A DNA stretch of 41,193 bases from Deltaproteobacteria bacterium (GTDB lineage Bacteria > Desulfobacterota > JAJRXV01), in assembly GCA_024275075.1 (NCBI GenBank), contig JAJRZU010000119.1, positions 1 to 41,193 of the forward strand. Reading direction: 5' to 3'. Under the pieces are notes generated by a model, which saw only the letters and a program-made list of their open reading frames with translations, searched no databases and was not told the origin of the DNA. Both the position numbers and the translations under genes were made by a program. Of this stretch, positions 7,892 through 15,854 are shown in pieces (the stretch's first letter is position 1; each line of letters opens with the position of its first letter).

Positions 7892-9291
7892 TGTTCAACG
7901 AAAAGATATTCAGGAAGTATGATATAAGGGGCGGATTTGAGCGCGATTTTGACTTGGACTTTGTAAACTTGCTGGCAAAAGGGTACTGTAGTTACATAAT
8001 CAACAACTCAAACGAACCATATCCGCCGGTTATCTCGATCGGGTATGATGCAAGGCTCTCATCGTGCGCGATAAAAGACGCGTTCATCAGCGGGATCATC
8101 GAGTCCGGGCTGAGCGCCGTAGATATCGGGCTGGCGCCGACGCCGCTTCTTTATTATTCACTGCAAGGCGGTGACTTTGCCGGTGGCGTGATGATCACCG
8201 GAAGCCATAACCCGCCGGAGTATAACGGGTTCAAGATGTGCATCGGCGCCGATTCCATTTTCGGCGGTGCGATTGACGAAATAAAGGGGATTGTCCAGAG
8301 CGGCGCTTTCGTCAGCGTGAGCAGCGTTGCGGCAAAAAGTACCCGACGCGATTATAACACCCACTACCTTGATTTTTTCAAGGGGCATTTCACAGATAGC
8401 GGTAGAAGTATTAAGGTAGCGGTGGATGCCGGTAACGGGGTCGGCGGTGAGTTGCTTGTGCAGGCTCTCGAGGACTATGGCTGCGATGTGACGCCGATGT
8501 ATACTACGCCAGACGGCAGTTTCCCGAACCATCACCCTGATCCTGCGAAGATAGAGAACATGCGGGATCTCATAAATTGCGTCAGGGAAAACGGGCTTGA
8601 TATCGGGATCGCGCTTGACGGTGACTCAGACAGGCTCGGGGTGATCGACAACGGCGGTGGGATAGTCGCACCGGATATTTACATGATACTCTTCGTGAAA
8701 GAGATATTGACGCGGGCGCCGGGCGCTACATTCATCGCGGAGGTGAAATGCTCGAAAGTCCTTTATGATGAGGTCAGAGCCGCCGGCGGTAAGATAATAA
8801 TGTACAAAACCGGGCACTCGCTCATCAAGGATAAGATGAAGAGGACGAACGCGTTATTGGCCGGTGAGATGAGCGGACATATCTTTTTCAAGGACGGCTA
8901 CTTCGGTTTCGATGACGCTATATACTCCGCCATGAGGCTTGTCAATATCTTGCGCCAGAGCGGCAAGAGCCTGCGTGATCTTACCAGTCAGTACATGATA
9001 TATAAGACGACACCTGAGCTGCGCATAGCCGTACCAGATGAGGTAAAGTTCGAGCTTATGGAGAAGCTAAAAGACCGGTTCTTTGAATTAATGAGAACAG
9101 GTAGTGACATCAAAGATATCGCGACTATAGATGGTGTCCGCATATCTTTTGATGCTGGCTGGGGGCTCGTCCGCCCCTCAAACACGGAACCTCACTTTGT
9201 CTTGAGGTTTGAAGCGATTGATGCGTTATCCTTGGAAAAGATCAGGGATTTCATCTTGAATGAAGTAAGCAAAGTAACTGGGTTTACTTGA
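7891..9291 (+). CDS. manB: Phosphomannomutase/phosphoglucomutase
   Basis: Interconverts mannose (or glucose) 6-phosphate and 1-phosphate, feeding manC. The alpha-D-phosphohexomutase signatures are complete: the phosphoserine loop TGSHNPPEYNGFKM (Ser near 105), the magnesium loop DGDSD (243-247), the sugar-binding motif GEMSGH (325-330) and the phosphate-binding RPSNTEP near the C-terminus. About 466 residues, normal for the bacterial PMM/PGM group. I choose ATG 7891, which overlaps the manC stop, over the TTG three bases earlier. The dual PMM/PGM type and a strict phosphomannomutase cannot be told apart here, but the manC neighbour points to mannose. Confidence 0.93.
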   Translation: MFNEKIFRKYDIRGGFERDFDLDFVNLLAKGYCSYIINNSNEPYPPVISIGYDARLSSCAIKDAFISGIIESGLSAVDIGLAPTPLLYYSLQGGDFAGGVMITGSHNPPEYNGFKMCIGADSIFGGAIDEIKGIVQSGAFVSVSSVAAKSTRRDYNTHYLDFFKGHFTDSGRSIKVAVDAGNGVGGELLVQALEDYGCDVTPMYTTPDGSFPNHHPDPAKIENMRDLINCVRENGLDIGIALDGDSDRLGVIDNGGGIVAPDIYMILFVKEILTRAPGATFIAEVKCSKVLYDEVRAAGGKIIMYKTGHSLIKDKMKRTNALLAGEMSGHIFFKDGYFGFDDAIYSAMRLVNILRQSGKSLRDLTSQYMIYKTTPELRIAVPDEVKFELMEKLKDRFFELMRTGSDIKDIATIDGVRISFDAGWGLVRPSNTEPHFVLRFEAIDALSLEKIRDFILNEVSKVTGFT

Positions 9292-9397
9292 GTCGTGACC
9301 ATGGTCTATATAAAAAAGATACACGAATACAAATTATGGATTGATTTTTTACCGTTTATCTATTAAACTGTTTCAAAACGAATGATTTTTTTAGGAG

Positions 9398-9412
9398 GCG
9401 GCATGATGCCGC
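9398..9412. repeat. Palindromic repeat P1, copy in the cheY leader
   Basis: GCGGCATGATGCCGC has perfect 7-base arms around G and is followed by CAATA (9416-9420), as in the other copies. It is preceded by AGGAGG. It lies about 90 bases upstream of the receiver gene in a 213-base spacer that otherwise shows only AT-rich sequence. Confidence 0.6.
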
Positions 9413-9504
9413 AGTCAATATGTCAGCAAAATGCGTGTATTTCACGTAAATTGAAACTTTTATGGTTTGTTGCTTGACTTGTTTCATTAAAAGAGGAGGA
9501 AGTG

Positions 9505-9864
9505 ATGAAGATACTCGTTGTTGATGATTCTTCTACAATGAGAAGGATAATTAAGAACACCCTGGTGCGGATCGGTTATGATGACATTGTCGAGGCGGAG
9601 CATGGCGTTGACGCGCTGTCAAAGTTAGACGGCGTCGGAATGGTGCTCACAGACTGGAACATGCCGGTGATGGACGGACTCACTCTGGTGAACTCTATAA
9701 GAAGCAATGACCAGTATAAAACCGTACCGATCATTATGGTGACGACGGAGGCCGCGAAAGAGGAGATCGTCGTCGCGATTAAGGCGGGAGTGAACGATTA
9801 TATCATCAAACCGTTTAATCAAAATACTCTCCAGGAAAAAATAAGTAAGATATTAGGAGGGTAG
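9505..9864 (+). CDS. CheY-like single-domain response regulator
   Basis: A 119-residue receiver domain without output domain. Acidic pocket D7-D8, phosphoacceptor D50 ([11 protein letters not shown]), T80/T81 and K102 (IIKPF) are all present. The TDWNMP...KPFNQ pattern and length are those of chemotaxis CheY rather than of transcriptional regulators. No chemotaxis or flagellar genes are in the window. I choose ATG 9505, which has a strong GAGGAGG 6-8 bases upstream, over the GTG just before it. A transaldolase gene follows after only 5 bases, so the two are co-transcribed although functionally unrelated. Confidence 0.9.
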   Translation: MKILVVDDSSTMRRIIKNTLVRIGYDDIVEAEHGVDALSKLDGVGMVLTDWNMPVMDGLTLVNSIRSNDQYKTVPIIMVTTEAAKEEIVVAIKAGVNDYIIKPFNQNTLQEKISKILGG

Positions 9865-9869
9865 TCCAG

Positions 9870-10526
9870 ATGAAATTTTTTATCGACAGTGCGGATATCA
9901 ACGAAATAAAAGAGGGGATCGAGCTTGGTTTAGTCGATGGAGTAACGACGAACCCGTCATTGATATCAAAAGTCAACAAGGATTTTGATACTATTGTAAC
10001 AGAGATATTAGAGGCGGTGGACGGGCCGGTCAGCCTCGAAGTCATCGGCAGTGAACACACGCAGATGATAGCTGAGGCGCAAAACCTTGTAAAGCTCGGC
10101 GGCAACGTCGTAGTCAAGGTACCGATGACCGAAGAGGGGTTAAAGGCTGTCAGGGTCTTGAGCAAGGAAGGCATCCGCGCGAACGTGACGCTGATATTCT
10201 CACCGCTTCAGGCGCTGTTGGCGGCAAAAGCGGGCGCCGCTTTCATCAGCCCCTTTATCGGCAGGTTAGACGATATCGCTTATGTCGGTATGGAGCTTAT
10301 CGAGAAGATCCAGCATATTTTAAGCAACTATGATTATACGTCAGAGGTAATTGTCGCAAGTATAAGGAATCCGCTTCATGTATTAGACGCGGCTCTTATC
10401 GGCGCTGATATTGTCACAGTACCTCTGAAAGTGATAAAGCAGCTTGCCCGACACCCATTGACCGATGTCGGGATCAAGAAGTTCTTGCAGGATTGGGAGA
10501 AAGTACCCGGAAGCAAGAACTTTTAA
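9870..10526 (+). CDS. tal: Transaldolase (short MipB/TalC type)
   Basis: Transfers a dihydroxyacetone unit in the non-oxidative pentose phosphate pathway. The 218-residue length and [26 protein letters not shown] and [15 protein letters not shown] place it in the small transaldolase/fructose-6-phosphate aldolase family; K83 is the Schiff-base lysine. The C-terminal portion keeps [11 protein letters not shown] and the HPLTD...FLQDW tail of bacterial Tal proteins. Fructose-6-phosphate aldolase activity cannot be excluded, but transaldolase is usual for this subgroup. The start lies 5 bases behind the receiver gene, whose last bases GGAGG serve as its ribosome-binding site. Confidence 0.93.
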   Translation: MKFFIDSADINEIKEGIELGLVDGVTTNPSLISKVNKDFDTIVTEILEAVDGPVSLEVIGSEHTQMIAEAQNLVKLGGNVVVKVPMTEEGLKAVRVLSKEGIRANVTLIFSPLQALLAAKAGAAFISPFIGRLDDIAYVGMELIEKIQHILSNYDYTSEVIVASIRNPLHVLDAALIGADIVTVPLKVIKQLARHPLTDVGIKKFLQDWEKVPGSKNF

Positions 10527-10537
10527 TCCGCAGAACA

Positions 10538-10553
10538 ACAGGCGAGCCTGCTA
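10538..10553. repeat. Palindromic repeat P2, copy 1 (imperfect)
   Basis: AACAGGCGAGCCTGCT is an imperfect version of the 16-base palindrome AACAGGCGCGCCTGTT seen at 23634. It lies between the transaldolase stop and the 15-haem cytochrome start and could equally be a weak terminator hairpin. Coordinates may be off by one. Confidence 0.45.
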
Positions 10554-10572
10554 AATTTGATTGTGGGGGAAT

Positions 10573-12246
10573 ATGAAAGTGTGCCTGAAGGCAAGCTTAT
10601 TGCGTCTCTTTTTATGCAGTGTTTCCGTGGCGTTTGCCTGCTTCCTTGTGTCTATTGACAGCTCATTTGCCAGAGATACTCTCGATCAGGGCTTGAACCT
10701 TATAGAAGAGACCTCAAAGATGACCAGGGAGATCGTCACTTATGACAACCCGCACCTGAAACTTGACTGCAATAAGTGCCATAAAGGCAAGGTAACCAGG
10801 CGTACAAAGAAAAGGGATGTTAAGCTTAAGTTTAAATATGTAGTGGAGCTTTGTGATTCATGCCATAAAGGAGCGAACCTTCATCCCGTCGGTGTTACCC
10901 CCTCAAAAGTGGAGCCGCCGATAGAAGTGCCTAATTATCTGCCCTTAGGTAAAAAGGGTAAATATAAGAATAAAGTCATCTGCACGACATGCCATGAGAT
11001 ACACGTCAAGAGGACGTCAAATTACTTGTTAAGAGGTTTTGCGGGCAGCTCGTCCGCGATGTACGCTAAGTTCAAGAACCACCAGGATTTCTGCTTTTCA
11101 TGCCATAAGGAGAACCTTACTAAGCGCTCGCCTCATGAGGGTGATGAAAAGGCCTGCGTCTTTTGTCACATCACTGACCCTGAGTCTTCTGACAATCCAG
11201 AGACGACTGTCAGGCTGGATATAATAAGGCGATGCAATTTCTGCCACATGAAATTGCAAGGGGCGCATTTCCTTGCCGTAAACGCTTTTGCCGATAAGAC
11301 ACTTCAAGAAGATATACCCGGCCTGAAACTCCCGTTCATCGGTGGGAACATCACTTGCGTCACATGTCATGACCAGCACTTCGAATCAACGCTCCCGCAT
11401 AAATTGCGGCCCGCGTTCGTCAGTTTCGCCGAGCAATCGGTCAGGATCAACCCGCACTGGACTGGTACGTTTTGTCTGACATGCCATGACAAGGTGCCGA
11501 AGAAGGGCGAGAAACCGACATTCCTGTTTGACGGTGACATAACGCTTGTCTGCAACAGGTGCCACGAGACTGAGGAAGCGACGGCAGACATTCACCCTGT
11601 GGACATGGCGCCGCCGGACAATGATTTTGTACAGGTACCGAAGAAATTCCCGTTATGGAACGGGGTTGTGACTTGTACGACGTGCCATGACCTCTCCACC
11701 CAGACCGAAATAAATGATAAGGAGCGGCGGCGGAACCCGCTATTCTTGCGCTACGGCCCTTACGAGACCAGAAACGACATCTGCTTTAGCTGCCATAACC
11801 CGCAGACTTACGAACAGCAGTCTCCCCATGTTCAGCTTGATGACGATGGTAATATTGTCGATGCGAAATGCCTCTTTTGCCACTCTTCGCGCCCTGATGT
11901 AAAGGTGGCCGGGATCAGGCCGAAGATGTTCAAAGGCGATGTATCCACGTTTTGTTTCGGCTGTCACTCCGGTAAAGATGAGAAACATCCAGTGGGGGTA
12001 ACGCACCAAGGCGTGACGCCATCAAAAGACAGGGTGAAATGTATGAAAAAATCCGAGAAAGTAAGAAACCTGTCTCTTCCTTTATACGAGGGGAACCTCT
12101 TTTGCGGGACTTGCCATAACCCGCACCAGGCGGGCGTATTAAAAGGGAACGCCGCCGCGGGTGCGGGGAAAGCGGAGAAACTGAAACTCCCCAAAGGTTT
12201 TGAGATGTGCGTCGCCTGCCACTGTGATAAAGGTTCCTTGGAATAG
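10573..12246 (+). CDS. Exported 15-haem c-type cytochrome
   Basis: A 557-residue protein with an N-terminal signal peptide (hydrophobic core LLRLFLCSVSVAFACFLV, likely cut after SSFA). It has fifteen CXXCH haem-attachment motifs (CNKCH, CDSCH, CTTCH, CFSCH, CVFCH, CNFCH, CVTCH, CLTCH, CNRCH, CTTCH, CFSCH, CLFCH, CFGCH, CGTCH, CVACH), so it acts in the periplasm or at the outer membrane in electron transfer. The chain is built of repeats: a module with HPVG/HPVD, a G-x-V-x-CTTCH motif, FCFSCH and C-x-FCH recurs, the last copy being shorter. No enzyme-specific motif of nitrite, sulfite or hydroxylamine reductases was seen. ATG 10573 is chosen because GTGGGGGA lies just upstream; the TTG at 10561 has no ribosome-binding site. 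Confidence 0.92.
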   Translation: MKVCLKASLLRLFLCSVSVAFACFLVSIDSSFARDTLDQGLNLIEETSKMTREIVTYDNPHLKLDCNKCHKGKVTRRTKKRDVKLKFKYVVELCDSCHKGANLHPVGVTPSKVEPPIEVPNYLPLGKKGKYKNKVICTTCHEIHVKRTSNYLLRGFAGSSSAMYAKFKNHQDFCFSCHKENLTKRSPHEGDEKACVFCHITDPESSDNPETTVRLDIIRRCNFCHMKLQGAHFLAVNAFADKTLQEDIPGLKLPFIGGNITCVTCHDQHFESTLPHKLRPAFVSFAEQSVRINPHWTGTFCLTCHDKVPKKGEKPTFLFDGDITLVCNRCHETEEATADIHPVDMAPPDNDFVQVPKKFPLWNGVVTCTTCHDLSTQTEINDKERRRNPLFLRYGPYETRNDICFSCHNPQTYEQQSPHVQLDDDGNIVDAKCLFCHSSRPDVKVAGIRPKMFKGDVSTFCFGCHSGKDEKHPVGVTHQGVTPSKDRVKCMKKSEKVRNLSLPLYEGNLFCGTCHNPHQAGVLKGNAAAGAGKAEKLKLPKGFEMCVACHCDKGSLE

Positions 12247-12318
12247 TAATAAAAATGAATCTCCTCATAGCAAGTTGTGGGGAATAAAAATCCACAAAAA
12301 CAGGCAAGCCCCATAAAA

Positions 12319-12334
12319 AACAGGTGCGCCTGTT
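12319..12334. repeat. Palindromic repeat P2, copy 2
   Basis: AACAGGTGCGCCTGTT differs at one position from the perfect palindrome at 23634 and shares ATAAAAA before and TTGA after it. It is located 58 bases upstream of the H1-like gene. A partial copy (AACAGGCAAGCCC) lies about 20 bases before it. Confidence 0.55.
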
Positions 12335-12392
12335 GACAATCAATGATTTATAAGATAGCCTTTTAAAAAGAACAGGAAAAGGAGGAGGGTTT

Positions 12393-13016
12393 ATGAGCCA
12401 GGATGATATAAACAAAATTGCTGAGATGATAAAAAAAGGGGTTAAGAATGCTTATGATGAAATTTCAAAATCGATCTCTATCTTCACTAACAAAGCAAAC
12501 AAAGGTGCGAGAGAGATCGCTTTGAAGCTTGAGATCCCAAGGCTGGAGAAGAAGAGAACGGAAGTCCTTGAAAAAATCGGCAAGATAATTTCTGATACGG
12601 CAGACGTTAAGCTTAAAGACGAGTCGGCAAACAAAAAGTTAAAAAAACTGCTGAAAAACGCGAAATCCATCACCAATGAAATAAGCAGTATCGATTCTGA
12701 GATAAGCGAATTGGATAAGGAGTTAAAAAACGCGCCGAAACCGGCAAAGAAAAAGGCAACCGCGAAAAAACCGGCTGTCAAAAAGACGGCGGTAAAAAAG
12801 GTTGCTACGAAAAAAACTACCGCCAAGAAAACCCCAGCAAAGAAGGCTGCGCCTAAAACTTCGACTAAGAAGACAACGACCGCAAAAAAATCCGTGACTA
12901 AGAAACCAGCGGCAAAGAAATCCGCGGTAAAGAAGGCTACTGTGAAGAAACCAGCGGTAAAGAAAGCGGCTCCGAAGAAAAAGAGCGAAGAGAAGGCAGA
13001 AACAAAAAGTTCTTAG
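12393..13016 (+). CDS. Histone H1-like Lys/Ala/Pro-rich DNA-binding protein
   Basis: A 207-residue protein in two parts. Residues 1-115 are charged and helical with heptad-like stretches (EIPRLEKKRTEVLEKIGKII, ISSIDSEISELDKEL), probably a coiled coil. Residues 116-207 are almost only Lys, Ala, Pro, Thr and Val in short repeats such as AKKPAVKKTAVKK, the make-up of eukaryotic H1 tails and of bacterial H1-like nucleoid proteins. It presumably binds DNA or another polyanion non-specifically through the tail. A very strong ribosome-binding site (GGAGGAGGG) precedes ATG 12393, suggesting abundance. The gene ends 3 bases from the stop of the convergent cytochrome gene. Confidence 0.8.
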   Translation: MSQDDINKIAEMIKKGVKNAYDEISKSISIFTNKANKGAREIALKLEIPRLEKKRTEVLEKIGKIISDTADVKLKDESANKKLKKLLKNAKSITNEISSIDSEISELDKELKNAPKPAKKKATAKKPAVKKTAVKKVATKKTTAKKTPAKKAAPKTSTKKTTTAKKSVTKKPAAKKSAVKKATVKKPAVKKAAPKKKSEEKAETKSS

Positions 13017-13019
13017 GGG

Positions 13020-14825
13020 TCATATTCCGTGGCAGTATTGGGTGCAGCCCGGGTTCGCCTGGGGCAGGACTGTCTCCACGTTCCTCATGTGGCATTCCTG
13101 GCACTCGCTGTCCCCTTTAAGCGTGACGTAGAGTATGTGGTACGTGTTCCGCCACACTGCGTCCTGCTCGTGCGATTCATGTATCGCTGCGTTATCTCCG
13201 GTATACTCGACCAATATGTCATACTTTTGCGCACCATAATCATCGGTATCCGTATGGCAGTCGCTACATGGGTGCGGTACCGGCGTCATCCCCAAATCTG
13301 CCATATTATCACTTGAGTGCGGGGATATCACGTTAAACGTATGGCTTCTTATGTCATATTCATCCGCCGAGCCAGCTGTTTTAAACATGTGGCATTCAAT
13401 GCAGTTACTCGTATGGAACTCATCTGGCGAGTATGGGTGCTTAGTGTGCTTTATCACCTCTGTCTTAATATTGTCATACGAATCCTCATTGGTTACAGCC
13501 GCTACATCGTTCGTTGAGATATTCTCGAAAGGTTCGCGCCCCGCGTGGCACGCAAGGCAGAGTGTATTGTCATCGGCGCTCACATTCACCGTCTGACCTG
13601 ATACAGTCAAGCTACTTACGAGATCCGCCTTGTTATCCGAGCCATGCGGGTCATGGCATGTGAAACATGTCGGCAGCGATGACGGGTCGCCGCCGGCGCC
13701 CGGTGAATGGGCGCCATTGTTCAGGTCAAGGAACTGCTGGTAGTTTGAGCGTGATGTTATGAAGGAGCCGTCTGACGAATCATAGCCCCAATAGTCGCCC
13801 GGGTCGCTCGTCGGTGTGATGTAATCGCTTAGTACGCCGCCTAAGGGGTAGCCCAGGATATCGCCTGACGCGTCGTCATACGCCGGGAACAAGAGCCTGT
13901 TTTTCGATACCGGTCCCGCTGTCGCCGCCGCGCTCTCTCCCCTGATATGGCAACTGCCGCACACTTCATTCGCTCTTTTTAGGCCGCTGACACTGCCATC
14001 TGCGAGGTCTTTCGGGTTTAATGTGTCAACGCCGACCCCGCCGCCTTTGTCGTTGTGACTCCTCCCCGCGCCGTGGCATGTCTCACAACCGGTGTTCAGC
14101 TCGACATAACCGGTCAGATATTCACCGGTTGCGTTGTCGTACCAGATGAAGATACCGGTGTTGTGGCAGCCGGCGCACATCCGTTCGAAGGAATCGTACG
14201 CCCGCCCGGCGGATACCGGCGTCTTGCCGGCGGTGTCGTATATCGGCGAGTCGCTCTCGTCGTACCAGTTATCGCCCATGAATAGTGAATATGTCTTCGA
14301 TGCTTCGTTGTAGCGAACGGGTAGGATATAGTAGCACTTACCTATCTTTGTCATGTAGACCTGCGAAAAAATACCGTTACCGCCATATACCCTGTCCACG
14401 TTGTAGCTGACCTCACCGATTGTCATCGTATATTTTCCGGCGCCGGAGTCATACCCCAAAACCGGTGCGTTTGCGCCGTACCTGTGGAATTCTGAGGAAC
14501 TGTCATCGCCGCCTAAATCAAGGCCATCTTTGAAATCATCCGTACCATTATCGTTGGCGTCGGCGACGATACCTTTACCGGTCAGACCGCGCTGGTCGGC
14601 GTCCCTTACGGACATGTTGTGCAGTGTGCCGCGCCAGCTCTCATATTTTACCAGATGGCAATCTTTGCATGAATGCGAACCGGCGTATTCTGACGGCTCA
14701 CCGAGCTGCGGGTCACCGGGGTTGACGTACCCGACGAGAGTCTCGGATATATTGTTGCCGCCGCAGGCAACGATAAAAGCGATTAGTGATATCGCCAGCG
14801 CGATAAGGTTTCTATTTTTTCTCAT
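13020..14825 (-). CDS. Ten-haem c-type cytochrome lipoprotein
   Basis: A 601-residue lipoprotein: the signal ends in a lipobox IVAC-GG, so it is anchored in a membrane facing the periplasm or cell surface. Nine CXXCH motifs (CKDCH, CAGCH, CETCH, CGSCH, CFTCH, CLACH, CIECH, CSDCH, CQECH) are followed by a C-terminal CTQYCH with three residues between the cysteines, giving up to ten haems. SCKDCHLVKYESWRGTLHN resembles the entry haem of cytochrome c554-like multihaem proteins. Long haem-free stretches (about residues 60-210) contain Gly/Asp/Tyr-rich sequence, perhaps a separate beta domain. The start overlaps the end of the upstream helical-repeat gene by 14 bases, so both are expressed together. 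It ends in TGA. Confidence 0.9.
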   Translation of the reverse strand: MRKNRNLIALAISLIAFIVACGGNNISETLVGYVNPGDPQLGEPSEYAGSHSCKDCHLVKYESWRGTLHNMSVRDADQRGLTGKGIVADANDNGTDDFKDGLDLGGDDSSSEFHRYGANAPVLGYDSGAGKYTMTIGEVSYNVDRVYGGNGIFSQVYMTKIGKCYYILPVRYNEASKTYSLFMGDNWYDESDSPIYDTAGKTPVSAGRAYDSFERMCAGCHNTGIFIWYDNATGEYLTGYVELNTGCETCHGAGRSHNDKGGGVGVDTLNPKDLADGSVSGLKRANEVCGSCHIRGESAAATAGPVSKNRLLFPAYDDASGDILGYPLGGVLSDYITPTSDPGDYWGYDSSDGSFITSRSNYQQFLDLNNGAHSPGAGGDPSSLPTCFTCHDPHGSDNKADLVSSLTVSGQTVNVSADDNTLCLACHAGREPFENISTNDVAAVTNEDSYDNIKTEVIKHTKHPYSPDEFHTSNCIECHMFKTAGSADEYDIRSHTFNVISPHSSDNMADLGMTPVPHPCSDCHTDTDDYGAQKYDILVEYTGDNAAIHESHEQDAVWRNTYHILYVTLKGDSECQECHMRNVETVLPQANPGCTQYCHGI

Positions 14826-15588
14826 ACAGCTTCTTTTTCTTCGTTATCATGTTTTTTGCCGCCCGTCGTATGGAATAGTGCAGGCCTGTATCGGCGGCGA
14901 TATCTTTCAAGTCCTGTAATAGCATAAAGTGAAGCAGATTTAAAGACAAATCTGTCGGGGTGAACGGGTTGCGGATGACAGCCTTTTTTATTATATGCCG
15001 GCTTATCCACTTCTTCGAGTTTATTACCTCTAATATCACCGCTTTGGTAAGCGGCTTTTTTGTGACTATCTTTAAGACATCCTTCTCGGTTATCCTTGAG
15101 TTATTAAGGAGATTCCTTATAACCACCGGATGCTCCTCATATATCAGCTTGTCGATTGTATGCTTTAGCTGAGACTTTGCCAACGCTTTCTTTGTCCCAA
15201 GCGGTACGTCCGCCATCTGCGGGAACCCGATCTTCTCCTCCTCGATCCTGACCCGCTTCTTATGCGGATACGATACCAGCAGCTCCCTTACGTTGTAATA
15301 CCCCTTCTCTCCAAGGTATTCGTATATATCGCTCATCATCTCGTTACCAAGAACCGATACCAGGAAGGGCGGGTCGATGAGGGTTTTCATCACCGGTTTG
15401 AACCGCATATCGTCCGCCTCTGATCTGCTGACGATAAAGTGCAAAAGCTTTGCGACAGTCTTTGCGTCCAATTTTGCGAGCCGCCAGGATAAAGCCGCCT
15501 GCCGTATCTTCCCCCCCTTTAGCGATGACAGCGATTTAACGAAGGAATCCGCGATACTTATAATAAGCTTTTCGTCATTTTCCGCCAT
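14812..15588 (-). CDS. Uncharacterised helical-repeat protein, cytochrome gene partner
   Basis: I do not recognise this 258-residue protein. It has no signal peptide or membrane segment, is rich in Lys and Leu, and appears all-helical. Its second half shows HEAT-like repeat spacing: HPVVIRNLLNNSRITEKDVL, then KKPLTKAVILEVINSKKWIS, then RNPFTPTDLSLNLLHFMLLQ, each unit holding a Pro and a turn between two helices. The C-terminus is strongly basic (ITKKKKLYEKK). It overlaps the lipoprotein cytochrome by 14 bases and precedes it in the same transcript. A scaffold or cytosolic accessory role is only a guess. TTCTTTTTC-rich sequence at its 3' end also encodes the start of the cytochrome. Confidence 0.75.
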   Translation of the reverse strand: MAENDEKLIISIADSFVKSLSSLKGGKIRQAALSWRLAKLDAKTVAKLLHFIVSRSEADDMRFKPVMKTLIDPPFLVSVLGNEMMSDIYEYLGEKGYYNVRELLVSYPHKKRVRIEEEKIGFPQMADVPLGTKKALAKSQLKHTIDKLIYEEHPVVIRNLLNNSRITEKDVLKIVTKKPLTKAVILEVINSKKWISRHIIKKAVIRNPFTPTDLSLNLLHFMLLQDLKDIAADTGLHYSIRRAAKNMITKKKKLYEKK

Positions 15589-15660
15589 GAGTTACTATTA
15601 TCACAATCACCGTTATTTTTCAAGCCAGTGACGGTTTACTGGCTACGAAGATGATTTTTC

Positions 15661-15720
15661 ATGGGCATGCTGCCCAATGCAATAAAGGGGGGATTCTCCC
15701 TTCGCCTCCGTTGTCGGCCC
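15661..15720 (-). repeat. 60-nt two-hairpin repeat element, copy B (contains P1)
   Basis: Read on the minus strand this matches 6709-6768 base for base without gaps. It shares a 21-base block (15698-15718) and ends in the palindrome TGGGCAGCATGCCCA (15662-15676). The middle hairpin is kept (AAGGG pairs with CCCTT) although its bases differ from copy A. It fills the 266-base spacer between the divergent helical-repeat and dinG genes. Confidence 0.75.
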
Positions 15721-15812
15721 CCCTTTTTTCAGGTACTTACAGCGATGGCTTTTGCGAAAATATGAAAAATTTGCTATTTGACAACAGTCCCTTCATGGCT
15801 ACCAACCCTAAT

Positions 15813-15818
15813 TATAAT
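15813..15818 (+). promoter_or_regulatory. Possible -10 element for dinG
   Basis: A perfect TATAAT lies 37 bases before the dinG ATG. The nearest good -35 (TTGACA, 15778-15783) is 29 bases away, too far for sigma-70, so only the -10 is claimed. Confidence 0.3.
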
Positions 15819-15854
15819 AGTGAAAAAACGCATCGTTTATGTTAATGTTTCGTT

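Noticed and set aside
13029-14285. Plus-strand open frames opposite the cytochrome lipoprotein
   Set aside because: They are shadows of the cytochrome coding sequence, lack ribosome-binding sites and have no recognisable family.
15778-15818. TTGACA...TATAAT promoter for dinG
   Set aside because: The spacing is 29 bases instead of 16-18; only the -10 is kept as weak evidence.
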